Counted from the first letter of the stretch, positions 10,526-20,356 are shown. The stretch is 64,000 bases of DNA from an uncultured Gammaproteobacteria bacterium (GCA_947258715.1 CAMYJH010000003.1:16059-80058); one strand, 5' to 3'. Made by a program: numbers and translations. Notes: a model not told the origin generated them from the sequence alone.

Positions 10526-11830
10526 TTGAAGCGCAGAGGCCGGGTTGTCGCTCTTGGCGCCGTGACCGCTGTATTGCGCGACGGCCGTTCCCTTTCCGGC
10601 GCGTTTGACGCCGCGGCTGCGGGACTTGAGGATCCCCGCGAAGGCGCCCTCGCCAGGGAGCTCGCCTTCGGCGTATTCCGTTGGCTGCCGCGGCTCGACG
10701 CGATTCTCCCGCGGCTAATGACGCGGCCCCTCAAACGTAAAGACACCGACGTGCGCGCGATCCTGCTGCTCGGCCTTTACCAGCTCTTGTTCACTCGTAT
10801 TCCCGCCCGCGCCGCGGTGGCGGAGAGCGTTGCTTTGAGCCGCGAGATCGGCAAGCCTTGGTCGGACGCTCTGGTCAACGCGGTGTTGCGACGATTTCAG
10901 CGCGAAGGCGCCAGAATCCTCGAATCGGTCACCACAAGCGAGCCGGCCAGCTACGCGCATCCTGGGTGGCTGATTGAATCCATTCGCCGAGCCTGGCCCG
11001 ACGCCTGGCAGCGCATCCTCGAAGCGGGCAATTCCCAGGCGCCGATGACGCTTCGGGTCAACGCGCGCGTCTCGACCCGGGATGCGTATCTGGAGCGGCT
11101 TAAAGCCGCGGGGATCGCGGCCGAGCCTGCGCCCTACACCAGCCACGGGCTGGTCCTCCAGCGCCCGTCGGAAGTGGACGCGCTGCCGGGATTCACCCAG
11201 GGGGCGGTCTCGGTACAGGACGCCGCCGCCCAACTCGCCGCTCCGCTGTTGGAGTTAGAGCTGGGTCATCGAGTGCTGGATGCCTGCGCCGCACCGGGTG
11301 GCAAGGCAGCCCACCTGCTGGAATCCGGGCCCGCCGAAGTCACCTTAGTTGCGCTGGATAAAGATACCCGGCGCGCGCCGCTTCTCCAAAACACCCTGGA
11401 TCGGCTTGGGTTCTCCTGCGACGTGATTATTGGTGACGCCACGTCTCCTCAAAGCTGGTGGGATGGAGTACTTTTCGACCGCATCCTTCTCGACGCTCCG
11501 TGCACCGCAAGCGGAGTAATTCGGCGTCATCCGGACATCAAGTACCACCGCCGCCAAAGCGACGTCGATGCTCTGGCCAGGGTTCAGCGAAGTCTACTCG
11601 AGGCGCTCTGGCCTTTGCTGGCCCAAGGTGGGTTGCTGTTGTACGCTACTTGCTCGATTCTGCCGCAGGAAAACCAGCAGCAGGTGTTGGAGTTCGTCGA
11701 ATCCCGCAGCGACGCGACGCCATACCCAATCGAGTCCGAGTGGGGCAGAGCCGCGGGTCCTGGGCGTCAAATTCTGCCGGGCGACCACGGAATGGACGGC
11801 TTCTACTATGCACTGCTCGCCAAGCGCTGA
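10526..11830 (+). CDS. rsmB: 16S rRNA m5C967 methyltransferase
   Basis: SAM-dependent methylation of C967 in 16S rRNA. The N-terminal NusB-like RNA-binding domain covers about residues 10-140. The catalytic Rossmann domain has the SAM loop DACAAPGGKAAHLLE (about 253-267) and two active-site cysteine motifs, DAPCTASG and YATCSILPQEN. Length 434 is typical. The start is a TTG one base after the fmt stop; this start fits the family N-terminus and no closer ATG does. The gene is part of the def-fmt-rsmB run. Confidence 0.96.
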   Translation: MKRRGRVVALGAVTAVLRDGRSLSGAFDAAAAGLEDPREGALARELAFGVFRWLPRLDAILPRLMTRPLKRKDTDVRAILLLGLYQLLFTRIPARAAVAESVALSREIGKPWSDALVNAVLRRFQREGARILESVTTSEPASYAHPGWLIESIRRAWPDAWQRILEAGNSQAPMTLRVNARVSTRDAYLERLKAAGIAAEPAPYTSHGLVLQRPSEVDALPGFTQGAVSVQDAAAQLAAPLLELELGHRVLDACAAPGGKAAHLLESGPAEVTLVALDKDTRRAPLLQNTLDRLGFSCDVIIGDATSPQSWWDGVLFDRILLDAPCTASGVIRRHPDIKYHRRQSDVDALARVQRSLLEALWPLLAQGGLLLYATCSILPQENQQQVLEFVESRSDATPYPIESEWGRAAGPGRQILPGDHGMDGFYYALLAKR

Positions 11831-12416
11831 TCTCCGCCCCCCGCCGGCCCGAACCTACAAGTGGCTTGTTGCGTGCTCTCTTGCGCTAATGGCATTCGAG
11901 CCCGCGGTTTGCGCGCCGGTGTCGGCGGAACCGGGATTTACCGTCAGAAGCGCCGAGGTGCGCCTGGAAAGCGGAGTCTATTTTCTCGACGCAAAGATCG
12001 TATTTGAATTCAGCGCTGAGGCCGTAGAGGCGATGGACAACGGGGTCACCCTGACCGTGCTCATTGACGTCGAGGTCTTCAGGCAGCGGACGCTCTGGGA
12101 CAAAAAGATTCTGAGCCGGCAGTCCCGGATCAATGTTGGGGTCCACGCATTGAGCAAGAAATACGTTATGAAAAAGCTGGACACCGGCGAGATCCACACC
12201 TACGGAAGCGTCGAAGAAATGGCTGCGGTGCTCGGAAACATTGAACGTTTACCGCTGTTCGAGGCCGCCGGTATTGATACAGAGGATAAGTACGCCGCGC
12301 GTGTGCGCGCGCGCCTGGACATCGAGGCACTGCCTTCCCCGCTTCGACCGCTCGCCTACGTCAGCCAGGCATGGCGGCTGACGAGCGACTGGTATGAGCT
12401 ACCGCTGGTGCGATGA
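11808..12416 (+). CDS. DUF4390 protein, probably exported
   Basis: A 202-residue protein starting at an ATG that overlaps the end of rsmB by 23 bases. A hydrophobic stretch near residues 20-38 (WLVACSLALMAF) looks like a signal peptide or anchor, followed by a beta-rich DUF4390 domain (VRSAEVRLESGVYFLDAKI, and a conserved WYELPLVR end). A longer reading back to 11568 lies inside rsmB and was rejected. Its stop overlaps the ntrY start by four bases. The family is almost always found between rsmB and an NtrY-type kinase, suggesting a role with that sensor, but no function is established. Confidence 0.88.
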   Translation: MHCSPSADLRPPPARTYKWLVACSLALMAFEPAVCAPVSAEPGFTVRSAEVRLESGVYFLDAKIVFEFSAEAVEAMDNGVTLTVLIDVEVFRQRTLWDKKILSRQSRINVGVHALSKKYVMKKLDTGEIHTYGSVEEMAAVLGNIERLPLFEAAGIDTEDKYAARVRARLDIEALPSPLRPLAYVSQAWRLTSDWYELPLVR

Positions 12417-14629
12417 AGAAAATCACCACAGGGATTGGACCAATTTTGGCGCTGGTGGCGCTGCTGCTGGTATCGCTCAAGCTCATGAGCGACGCCACCG
12501 AGAACTCGACCCGCTTTGGCGAGCTCTATTCACTGCTGCTTCTCATCAACGCCTTAGGCCTGGTGACGCTCGGGGGCCTAGTGGGATGGAACTTAATCCG
12601 CCTCATCGCCCAGTTTCGCGCCCGTCGCGCCGGAGCCAGCCTTACGGTGCGCATGGTCGCCATGTTCGTGATCCTCTCGGTTACCCCGGTGCTGGTGGTT
12701 TATTACTTCTCGCTTCAGTTCCTCCACCGCGGCATCGACAGCTGGTTTGACGTCCGCGTCGAGCGCGCCCTGGATGATGCTCTGGAGCTGAGTCGTACCG
12801 CTCTGGAATCGCGCATGCGCGAGCTGCTAAAGCAGTCCCAGCTGATGGCCACCGATATTTCCGCGGTGGATGCAGAAAAGCTGCCCGGTGCGCTGGAGGA
12901 CACCCGGCGTTTGAGCGGCGCCGCGGAACTCAGCGTAATCGGGCCCAAGGGCCGCATCATTGCCTCGAGCAATATCGATCCCACGGCCATCGTACCGGCC
13001 AGCCCAAGTGATTCCATCATGGTGCAGTTAAGGCAATCGGGGAATTACATCGGCCTGGACCCCATCGGCGACACCGGCCTGCACGTACGCGTGGTAGTAA
13101 CCCTGCCCGAAGAGGTGCCGACCCAGGAGTTGCGCATTCTTCAGGCGCTGTTTCCGATCACAGAACGCATGAGCACTCTGGCGGACAGCGTCCAATCTAC
13201 TTACGCCAAGTACCGAGAACTCGCCTATTTGCGAAATCCCCTGAAAATCAGCTTCACTTTGACCCTGTCGCTGGTGCTGCTGTTGAGCTTGCTGGCGGCG
13301 GTGTGGGCGGCGTTCTTCTCCGCCCGGCGAATGGTGGCGCCGTTGAGAGATCTGGTTCAGGGCACTCGCGCGGTCGCCGAGGGAGATTACGAGACCCAGC
13401 TGCCGCGTTCGGGGAAAAACGAGGTGGGATTCCTGGTGGAATCATTCAACCAGATGACGCGAAGACTCCGAGACGCCCGGGACGAGACCCGCCTCAGCCA
13501 GATCCAGCTGGAGGAGCAGCGCGCTTATCTGGAGGCCGTCCTCTCACAGTTGTCCACAGGCGTAATCACCCTCGACCTGGAACGGCGCTTCGTCACCATC
13601 AATCACGCCGCGCAGCAGATTCTTGGGGCTAATTTGCAGTCCCACCTCGGCGACGAACTGGAAAGCGTCGCGGAATCTCACCTTCACCTGCAACCCTTCA
13701 CCGACTCCATCGCGATCCGTCTGCAGGATGCCGCCAGCGATGAGAATCTCAGCGAGTGGCGCGAACAACTCATCCTGTTTGGGGCAAGCGGGCGCCAGGT
13801 GTTGATGTGCAGTGGCGCGCCGCTCCCGGTGGTCGATGGCAGAGATCGCGGTTATGTGGTGGTATTCGATGACATCACCACGCTGATCGAGGCGCAACGC
13901 AGCGCTGCGTGGAGCGAAGTTGCGCGCAGGCTTGCCCACGAAATCAGGAATCCGCTGACGCCAATTCAGCTCTCGGCCGAACGGCTGAGGCACAAGTATC
14001 TGCCGAAAATGAACAAGAGAGACGCCCAGGGCCTTGATCGGCTTACCCGCACAATCGTGCAGCAAGTCGAGGCCATGAAAGAGATGGTCAGAACGTTCTC
14101 CGACTATGCGCGAACGCCGCGCATGGTTCCAGAACCTTTGAACATTAACGAGCTCATCAGTGATGTGATTGAGCTATATCGCGGCGATGATGCCGCTCAG
14201 CCGGTAGAGCTACAGCTATCGGAGCTACCGCCGGTGCACGCGGACCCGGACCGTCTGCGCCAAATTCTGCACAATCTTATTAAAAACGCCATCGAAGCCA
14301 ACGAGGACGTCGCCGCACCGTCGGTGACTATCGAGACCCGATGCGTGCGCGAGACATCGCGTAGCTACATCGAGGTGCGGGTACGCGACAGCGGACCTGG
14401 CTTCCGCAGTGACATTGTTGACAAAGTGTTTGAACCTTACGTGACCACAAAAGCCAAGGGAAACGGTCTTGGCCTCGCCATCGTGAAACGCATCGTCGAG
14501 GAGCACGGTGGCGTCGTGTGGACGGAAAATCACGACCGTCGTGGCGCGAGCGTCGTAATTCAGCTCCCAGTCGCCGCGCGCGGCGCTGAAATGGACGACA
14601 CGCCGGCGGCGAAGCGAGAGGCGGTATGA
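12413..14629 (+). CDS. ntrY: NtrY-type membrane sensor histidine kinase
   Basis: A 738-residue kinase that should phosphorylate the regulator encoded next. Order of parts: two transmembrane helices near residues 10-65, a third near 80-100, a periplasmic sensor region of about 170 residues, a further helix near 275-305, HAMP (about 305-360), PAS (about 370-490), HisKA with His509 in ARRLAHEIRNPLTP, and an HATPase domain (NLIKNAIEANED; DSGPGFRSD; KGNGLGLAIVKRIVEEHGG). The start overlaps the DUF4390 stop and the stop overlaps ntrX, so the three are coupled. NtrYX systems respond to nitrogen, redox or envelope cues in different lineages; the signal here is unknown. Confidence 0.93.
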   Translation: MKKITTGIGPILALVALLLVSLKLMSDATENSTRFGELYSLLLLINALGLVTLGGLVGWNLIRLIAQFRARRAGASLTVRMVAMFVILSVTPVLVVYYFSLQFLHRGIDSWFDVRVERALDDALELSRTALESRMRELLKQSQLMATDISAVDAEKLPGALEDTRRLSGAAELSVIGPKGRIIASSNIDPTAIVPASPSDSIMVQLRQSGNYIGLDPIGDTGLHVRVVVTLPEEVPTQELRILQALFPITERMSTLADSVQSTYAKYRELAYLRNPLKISFTLTLSLVLLLSLLAAVWAAFFSARRMVAPLRDLVQGTRAVAEGDYETQLPRSGKNEVGFLVESFNQMTRRLRDARDETRLSQIQLEEQRAYLEAVLSQLSTGVITLDLERRFVTINHAAQQILGANLQSHLGDELESVAESHLHLQPFTDSIAIRLQDAASDENLSEWREQLILFGASGRQVLMCSGAPLPVVDGRDRGYVVVFDDITTLIEAQRSAAWSEVARRLAHEIRNPLTPIQLSAERLRHKYLPKMNKRDAQGLDRLTRTIVQQVEAMKEMVRTFSDYARTPRMVPEPLNINELISDVIELYRGDDAAQPVELQLSELPPVHADPDRLRQILHNLIKNAIEANEDVAAPSVTIETRCVRETSRSYIEVRVRDSGPGFRSDIVDKVFEPYVTTKAKGNGLGLAIVKRIVEEHGGVVWTENHDRRGASVVIQLPVAARGAEMDDTPAAKREAV

Positions 14630-15999
14630 ATCGCGAGTTCATCTTAGTCGTCGACGACGAGCAAGATATTTGTTCGCTGGTGCAGGAAATTCTCGAAGAC
14701 GAAGGCTTCGAGGTGGTCGTCGCAGAGAGTGCAGACGCAGCGCGAGAAGCCCGCCGCGCACGCAAGCCGGACCTCGTTTTGCTGGACATTTGGATGCCGG
14801 ATACGGATGGGATAACGCTGCTGAAAGAGTGGTCGGAGAACTCGGGGCCGGACACGCCGGTGATTATGATGTCAGGACACGGCAGCGTGGAAACCGCGGT
14901 CGAGGCCACCCGCCTCGGCGCGTACGACTTCATTGAAAAACCACTCTCCACGGCAAAGCTGCTGCTGACGGTGCGCCGCGCGCTGGAGGCCGCCCAACTC
15001 AGGCTGGAGAACATCGAGCTGATGCGCGAAACCCAGGCCGTGTCCGAACCGGCGGGTCACAGCATCGCGATTCAGAAGCTACGCGACCAGGCGAAGCGGG
15101 TCGCAAAGCACGATACGCCAGTCCTGATTACCGGGGAGTCCGGGTGCGGAAAGCAAGTTCTGGCCCGATTCATTCACGAGCACAGTCCGCGCAGCGCCGC
15201 TCCTTTCGTCCGCGTTCCTCTGGCGGCTCTCACCGACGCCAATTCCTCCGCCGAGTTCTTTGGTCTCGAGGATGGCGAAAACGTGCACTACGGTTCGCTG
15301 GAGCAAGCCAACGGCGGGACGCTGTTTCTCGAGGATGTGGTTGATATGTACGCAACCGTCCAGGCCCGACTACTGAGCGCGATTCAGCATCGATCCTTTC
15401 TTCGGGTGGACGGCGTCAAGCCGGTGCAAATCAACGTACGTATCATCGCCGCCACCAGTCGCGATATCGTCAAAGCCGTTAAGGCCGGTCAAATGCGAGA
15501 CGACCTCTACTATCATCTCAACGTCGTGCCCATCGAGGTGCCTCCACTGAGAAACCACCGTGAGGACATCCCCGAGCTAGTGGAATACTACGTCAACGTT
15601 TTCGCCAACAAGGAAAATCTGCCGTATCGAAAGTTTTCCGTCGGCGCGCTGAACCGGCTACGCAATTACAGTTGGCCGGGTAACATTCGCGAGTTGAAGA
15701 ACGTGGTGCAGCGACTGCTAATACTCGGCTCGGGCGACGATGTCGACACGAGCGACATCGATGCCGCCCTGGCAAGCGCGGCCGCACAAAGTGGGAGCAG
15801 TGAGATACACGGACTCGACCTGCCGCTGAAGTCGGCAAGAGAACGATTCGAGCGTGCCTACCTCGAGCACCAGCTGCGCATGGCGGGCGGTAACGTAAGC
15901 CAGGTAGCGACGCGCTCTGGACTCGAACGAACCCACCTGTATCGAAAGCTAAAAAGCCTTGGGATCGATCCCAAGGCGGTCACCACGATAGATGAATGA
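14626..15999 (+). CDS. ntrX: NtrX-type response regulator with atypical AAA+ core
   Basis: A receiver, AAA+ and Fis-type HTH regulator of 457 residues. The receiver has the phosphoacceptor Asp54 (LLDIWMPD) and Lys105. The AAA+ domain has Walker A GESGCGKQ (170-177), where sigma-54 activators usually show GESGTGKE, and a Walker B-like GGTLFLEDVVD (230-240), where the usual D-E pair reads E-D. The GAFTGA loop that contacts sigma-54 is missing: FFGLEDGENVHYGSLEQA occupies its place. A Fis HTH (GNVSQVATRSGLERTHLYRKL) closes the protein. Loss of GAFTGA is known in alphaproteobacterial NtrX, so it may act without sigma-54. The start overlaps ntrY by four bases. Confidence 0.92.
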   Translation: MNREFILVVDDEQDICSLVQEILEDEGFEVVVAESADAAREARRARKPDLVLLDIWMPDTDGITLLKEWSENSGPDTPVIMMSGHGSVETAVEATRLGAYDFIEKPLSTAKLLLTVRRALEAAQLRLENIELMRETQAVSEPAGHSIAIQKLRDQAKRVAKHDTPVLITGESGCGKQVLARFIHEHSPRSAAPFVRVPLAALTDANSSAEFFGLEDGENVHYGSLEQANGGTLFLEDVVDMYATVQARLLSAIQHRSFLRVDGVKPVQINVRIIAATSRDIVKAVKAGQMRDDLYYHLNVVPIEVPPLRNHREDIPELVEYYVNVFANKENLPYRKFSVGALNRLRNYSWPGNIRELKNVVQRLLILGSGDDVDTSDIDAALASAAAQSGSSEIHGLDLPLKSARERFERAYLEHQLRMAGGNVSQVATRSGLERTHLYRKLKSLGIDPKAVTTIDE

Positions 16000-16096
16000 C
16001 GAATCTAAGGCCAGGCGCAGCCGCAATTTCGGACCCCGCATAAAAAGCATTCAGGGCTGATACCACAATCACAACAACGCACGCCAATACAGCGTA

Positions 16097-17470
16097 ATGA
16101 AAATACTTATTCTGGGTGCGAGCCAGGTGGGGTCCACAGTTGCCGCCAACCTTGTGAACGAGGCCAATGACATCACCGTCGTCGACCGCGACGTGAATCA
16201 GCTGCGCAACCTTCAGGACCATCTCGATATCCGCGGCGTCGTCGGTCACGCTTCCTACCCGGAGATTTTGGCCCAGGCTGGCGCCGAAGACGCTGACATG
16301 ATCCTCGCGGTAACCAACAGCGACGAAGTCAACATGGTCGCGTGCCAGATCGCCTACACGCTGTTTCACACACCGACGAAGATCGCCAGAGTGAGATCCT
16401 CCGAGTATCTCGATTTCAAGCAGATTTTCGCGCAAGACGCGTGTCCGGTAGATGTTTTGATCAGTCCGGAACAGTTGGTTACCACCTACATCCAAAGGCT
16501 GATCGAAACGCCCGGCACGTTACAGGTATTGGACTTTGCCGAAGGTAAGATCCGTCTGGTCGCGGTCAAGGCCTACTACGGAGGACCGCTGGTGGGCCAC
16601 GCGCTTCGCGAATTGCCCAATCACATGCCGGGGATCGAGACTCGGGTCGCGGCCATATTCCGTCGCGACCGAGCCATCGCGCCGGACGGCAACACCGTGA
16701 TAGAGGCGGACGACGAGGTGTTCTTCGTCGCTGCCGCGGAGCATATTCAGTCCGTCATGGGAGAACTCAGGAAACTGGACAGAGCGGTGCGCCGGGTGCT
16801 GCTCGGCGGCGGCGGCAACATCGGTCAACGTCTCGCCAGCGCGCTGGAAGCGAAATACAACGTCAAGCTCATAGAGCATTCCCTGGAGCGGGCAAAGGAT
16901 CTCTCACACAAGCTGAACAAGACGATTGTTCTGCAGGGAGATGCCGCGGACGAAGACCTGTTGCGGGAAGAAAATATCGACAACACAGACGTATTTTGCG
17001 CCGTCACCAACGACGATCAGATCAATATCCTTTCGGCCATGCTGGCCAAGCGCATGGGGGCGCGAAAAGTTATGGCGCTGATCAACCGCAGCGCCTACGT
17101 GGACCTAGTCCAAAGCAGCATGATTGACATCGCCATTTCCCCCGACCAGACCACAATCAGCAGCCTGCTTGCCCACATCCGACGGGGAGACGTCGCGGTG
17201 GTGCATTCGTTGCGGCGAGGCGCGGCCGAAGCCATCGAAGCTATCGCCCACGGCGACCAGCGAACGTCAAAGGTGGTCGGGCGTCGGGTCGAGGAGATCA
17301 AGCTCCCCCAGGGAGCGTCCATTGACGCCATCCTTCGCGGCGACAAAGTGATCATTGCTCACCATGATACGGTTATTGAAGCCGACGACCACGTTATCCT
17401 GTTTCTCATCGACAAGAAGCGCGTGCCGGAAGTGGAACGGCTGTTCCAGGTGGGAGTGACTTTCCTGTGA
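16097..17470 (+). CDS. trkA: Trk potassium uptake protein TrkA
   Basis: Cytoplasmic NAD(H)/ATP-binding gating subunit of the Trk K+ uptake system. Two RCK units lie in tandem: the first starts with [15 protein letters not shown] at residue 4 and the second with [14 protein letters not shown] near residue 235, each followed by a TrkA-C domain. Length 457 is standard. trkH follows 45 bases later and together they form the transporter. The pair lies behind ntrYX, a linkage repeated in many proteobacteria, which makes K+ homeostasis a plausible NtrYX target (inference). Confidence 0.97.
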   Translation: MKILILGASQVGSTVAANLVNEANDITVVDRDVNQLRNLQDHLDIRGVVGHASYPEILAQAGAEDADMILAVTNSDEVNMVACQIAYTLFHTPTKIARVRSSEYLDFKQIFAQDACPVDVLISPEQLVTTYIQRLIETPGTLQVLDFAEGKIRLVAVKAYYGGPLVGHALRELPNHMPGIETRVAAIFRRDRAIAPDGNTVIEADDEVFFVAAAEHIQSVMGELRKLDRAVRRVLLGGGGNIGQRLASALEAKYNVKLIEHSLERAKDLSHKLNKTIVLQGDAADEDLLREENIDNTDVFCAVTNDDQINILSAMLAKRMGARKVMALINRSAYVDLVQSSMIDIAISPDQTTISSLLAHIRRGDVAVVHSLRRGAAEAIEAIAHGDQRTSKVVGRRVEEIKLPQGASIDAILRGDKVIIAHHDTVIEADDHVILFLIDKKRVPEVERLFQVGVTFL

Positions 17471-17515
17471 GTCTGCCTCCAGAGGCCTGGGAACCGCAAT
17501 AGCCGGCCCGCGCCG

Positions 17516-18967
17516 ATGCACCTATTCGCCATTCAACGCATCCTAGGCCTGCTGCTTGCAGTGTTTAGCCTGACCATGCTGCCACCGGCTGCGCTTTCTT
17601 GGTGGTTCGAGGACGGTGCGCTGAGGTCTTTTCTTACTGCCTTCTTTCTCGTACTTGCGGTGGGTCTAATGCTCTGGCTGCCGGTGCGGAAGATACGCAG
17701 GGAAATGCGGGTCCGCGACGGCTTTCTCATCGTCGTCACTTTCTGGGTCGCGCTCGGGATCTCGGGTAGCGTCCCGCTTGCCCTGGATCGGGACCTTTCT
17801 TTTTCCTTGACGGATTCGGTGTTCGAATCCATTTCCGGACTTACGACTACGGGCGCGACGGTAATTACGGGGATTGACCTGCTGCCTCCCTCTATTTTGT
17901 TTTACCGTCAGCTACTCCAGTGGCTCGGCGGCATGGGTATCATCGTTCTCGCAGTGGCCATCCTGCCGATGCTGGGGATCGGCGGCATGCAGCTCTACCG
18001 GGCCGAAACGCCAGGGCCGCTTAAAGACAACAAGCTCACGCCCAGGATTACAGAGACGGCGAAGGCACTCTGGTATATCTACCTCTCCCTCACCATTGTC
18101 TGCGCCTTGGCGTATTGGTTCGCGGGCATGAACGGCTTCGACGCCATCAGCCACAGCTTCTCTACCGTTGCCATCGGTGGCTTCTCTACCCACGACGCGA
18201 GCCTGGGTTACTTTGACAAGCCTTTGGTAGAAGGCATCGCCATCGTGTTCATGACCATCTCCGGAGTCAATTTTGCTCTGCATTTCAGCGCCTGGCGCGG
18301 GCGCAGCGTTCGCACTTATCTCGCGGACGCCGAGTTCAAAACCTATGTTTCGCTGCTCTGTGCCATTGCCGCGATCACGAGCAGCTACCTGTTTTTGTCG
18401 CAGACCTATACTGACCCCGCATCGGCATTGAGGTACGGCGTTTTCCAGGCGGTCTCCATCAGCACTACCACCGGATTTACTACCAGCGGTTATCACATTT
18501 GGCCGAGCTTTCTGCCTGTGATGCTCTTGTTCGCCAGCTTTATCGGTGGCTGCGCCGGCTCAACCGGCGGCGGCTTGAAAGTCATCCGCGTGTTGCTACT
18601 GTTCAAGCAGGGATTTAGCGAAATCGTTCGATTGATGCACCCGAACGCGCAAGTACCGATCAAGGTAGGTGGCAAATATATGCCCGATCGTGTGGTAAAC
18701 GCAGTCTGGGGATTTTTTGCCACCTATGTTGCGACCTTCAGCATTATGCTGCTGGTTTTAATGGCTACGGGGTTGGATCAGGTCACCGCCTTTTCCGCGG
18801 TAGCCGCGTGCATCAACAATCTTGGCCCTGGGCTTGGACAGGTGGGACTGCACTACGGAGAGTTGAGCAATACCGCCAAATGGATTTTGAGCCTCGCCAT
18901 GCTCATGGGCCGATTGGAGATCTTCACCTTGCTGGTGGTGTTGTCTCCAGGATTCTGGCGCAGCTGA
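17516..18967 (+). CDS. trkH: Trk potassium channel subunit TrkH
   Basis: Inner-membrane K+ translocating subunit of 483 residues with about ten hydrophobic helices and the four K+-filter loops of the Trk/Ktr/HKT family, for example SGLTTTGATV near residue 110, TVAIGGFSTHDAS near 220, SISTTTGFTTSGY near 315 and NNLGPGLG near 430. It partners with TrkA, encoded just upstream. The start is an ATG at 17516 giving a short N-terminus before the first helix. Confidence 0.96.
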   Translation: MHLFAIQRILGLLLAVFSLTMLPPAALSWWFEDGALRSFLTAFFLVLAVGLMLWLPVRKIRREMRVRDGFLIVVTFWVALGISGSVPLALDRDLSFSLTDSVFESISGLTTTGATVITGIDLLPPSILFYRQLLQWLGGMGIIVLAVAILPMLGIGGMQLYRAETPGPLKDNKLTPRITETAKALWYIYLSLTIVCALAYWFAGMNGFDAISHSFSTVAIGGFSTHDASLGYFDKPLVEGIAIVFMTISGVNFALHFSAWRGRSVRTYLADAEFKTYVSLLCAIAAITSSYLFLSQTYTDPASALRYGVFQAVSISTTTGFTTSGYHIWPSFLPVMLLFASFIGGCAGSTGGGLKVIRVLLLFKQGFSEIVRLMHPNAQVPIKVGGKYMPDRVVNAVWGFFATYVATFSIMLLVLMATGLDQVTAFSAVAACINNLGPGLGQVGLHYGELSNTAKWILSLAMLMGRLEIFTLLVVLSPGFWRS

Positions 18968-19034
18968 AACCGCAGTTGAGACTGGAGACTGGAGGCACGG
19001 ATGTAATCCGGAAGCGACGGCCGTAAATCGATTC

Positions 19035-19373
19035 ATGACCGCGATTGAGCGACTCGAGAAGATGCTAGCGGCAGGTAAGGACAGCCCGATGCTGCGTTAC
19101 GGCCTCGGGGATGCGTACCTCAAAGCCAATGCAGCGCACACCGCCGTGGACCATCTGCGTCGCGCCATAGAGCAGGACCCAAATTATTCTGCAGCGTGGA
19201 AGCTGCTAGGCAGGGCCTTAGTCGAGGGAGGATCGCCCGCTGAGGCCGCGGACGCGTATCGCCAGGGCATCATCGTCGCCGAGGAAAAGGGGGACGTTCA
19301 GGCCGCCAAGGAGATGCGCGTCTTTTTGAAACGGCTGGAGAAAAAGAACAAGCAAACGAGAGGATTCCTCTGA
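19035..19373 (+). CDS. Tetratricopeptide-repeat protein
   Basis: A 112-residue, all-helical protein with two or three TPR units (DSPMLRYGLGDAYLKANA; AVDHLRRAIEQDPNYSAAW; LLGRALVEGGSPAEAADAYRQGI) and a Lys-rich tail. There is no signal peptide. TPR folds bind partner proteins; no partner can be named. It lies 67 bases after trkH in the same direction and converges with pyrD, whose stop is 11 bases away. Confidence 0.85.
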   Translation: MTAIERLEKMLAAGKDSPMLRYGLGDAYLKANAAHTAVDHLRRAIEQDPNYSAAWKLLGRALVEGGSPAEAADAYRQGIIVAEEKGDVQAAKEMRVFLKRLEKKNKQTRGFL

Positions 19374-19384
19374 GCAGCGCCGGC

Positions 19385-20356
19385 TCAGGCGCACCACGCT
19401 TCCGCTCCCAGATTAAGGTCCAGAGTGCCGGTCAGCCTGGCGATATTGCTCAGATTGTGTCGCCGGACATAGTCCACCAGCCCCTGGTTGATGCTCCGGC
19501 AGACCAGCGGATCGTAAAACAGCGCGGTTCCAATGCCTAAGGCGCTGGCCCCGGCGATCAGAAACTCCAGCGCATCGCTGGCGGTGGCGATGCCACCTTG
19601 CCCAATGATGGGAACGCCGTGTGCGCGCGCCACCTGGTAAACCTGGTGCACCTTGAGCAATGCCATGGGCTTGATGGCGGGCCCAGACAGTCCAGCCTGG
19701 TTGCTGCCGATGACTGGGGTTCGCTTCTCCACGTTGATGGCCATGCCCATGAAGGTATTGACCACCGCGAGCCCGTCGCTGCCCGCATCGATACATCGGC
19801 GGGCGTTTTCCGCGATGTCCGTCTGGTTGGGAGATAGCTTGGTGATCAGGGGCTTATCCGTTGCGGCGCGGCACGCTTCCACCACTCGCGCCGACATCTC
19901 CGGATCGTTTCCGAAGGCAACACCGCCTTGGCGCACGTTTGGGCAGGAGATATTGATCTCCATCGCGTCGATGGGGGATTGATCGAAGATTCGTGTGACC
20001 GCAGCGTACTCGTCCACCGTGGCGCCGGAAAGATTGGCAATAAAGCGGGTTTCGTCAAAGTCCAGCCGAGGCAGTATATTCTCTACCACGTGGCGGCTGC
20101 CCGGATTCTGAAGGCCGATAGAATTGAGCATCCCGGCGGGCGTTTCCCAAACCCGATGCGGCGCGTTGCCGAGTCGCGGAGAAAGGGTGGTGCCTTTTAG
20201 GCATACCGCACCCACGTCGCGATTGGAAAAGCCTTCAACTCGTGTGTACTCTTCGCCGAAACCCACGCATCCGGAAAGCAACACCAGCGGCGTATTGAAC
20301 TGCAAGCCACAATAGTCGATGGCGAGCCGCTTCTGGTCCGCTTTACTCAGCGTCAT
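19385..20356 (-). CDS. pyrD: Dihydroorotate dehydrogenase, class 1B type
   Basis: FMN flavoprotein oxidising dihydroorotate to orotate in pyrimidine synthesis. The 323 residues fit class 1: LLSGCVGFGEE, ETPAGMLNSIGLQNPG (about 91-106), the active-site cysteine in EINISCPN (about 147-154, class 2 enzymes have serine) and the FMN-phosphate site GQGGIATASDA and GASALGIGTAL. Class 1B enzymes usually work with the PyrK electron-transfer subunit, and no pyrK is nearby. Most gammaproteobacteria use the quinone-linked class 2 enzyme instead, so this may be an additional copy or a substitute. Its ATG overlaps the trmL ATG on the opposite strand. Confidence 0.9.
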   Translation of the reverse strand: MTLSKADQKRLAIDYCGLQFNTPLVLLSGCVGFGEEYTRVEGFSNRDVGAVCLKGTTLSPRLGNAPHRVWETPAGMLNSIGLQNPGSRHVVENILPRLDFDETRFIANLSGATVDEYAAVTRIFDQSPIDAMEINISCPNVRQGGVAFGNDPEMSARVVEACRAATDKPLITKLSPNQTDIAENARRCIDAGSDGLAVVNTFMGMAINVEKRTPVIGSNQAGLSGPAIKPMALLKVHQVYQVARAHGVPIIGQGGIATASDALEFLIAGASALGIGTALFYDPLVCRSINQGLVDYVRRHNLSNIARLTGTLDLNLGAEAWCA

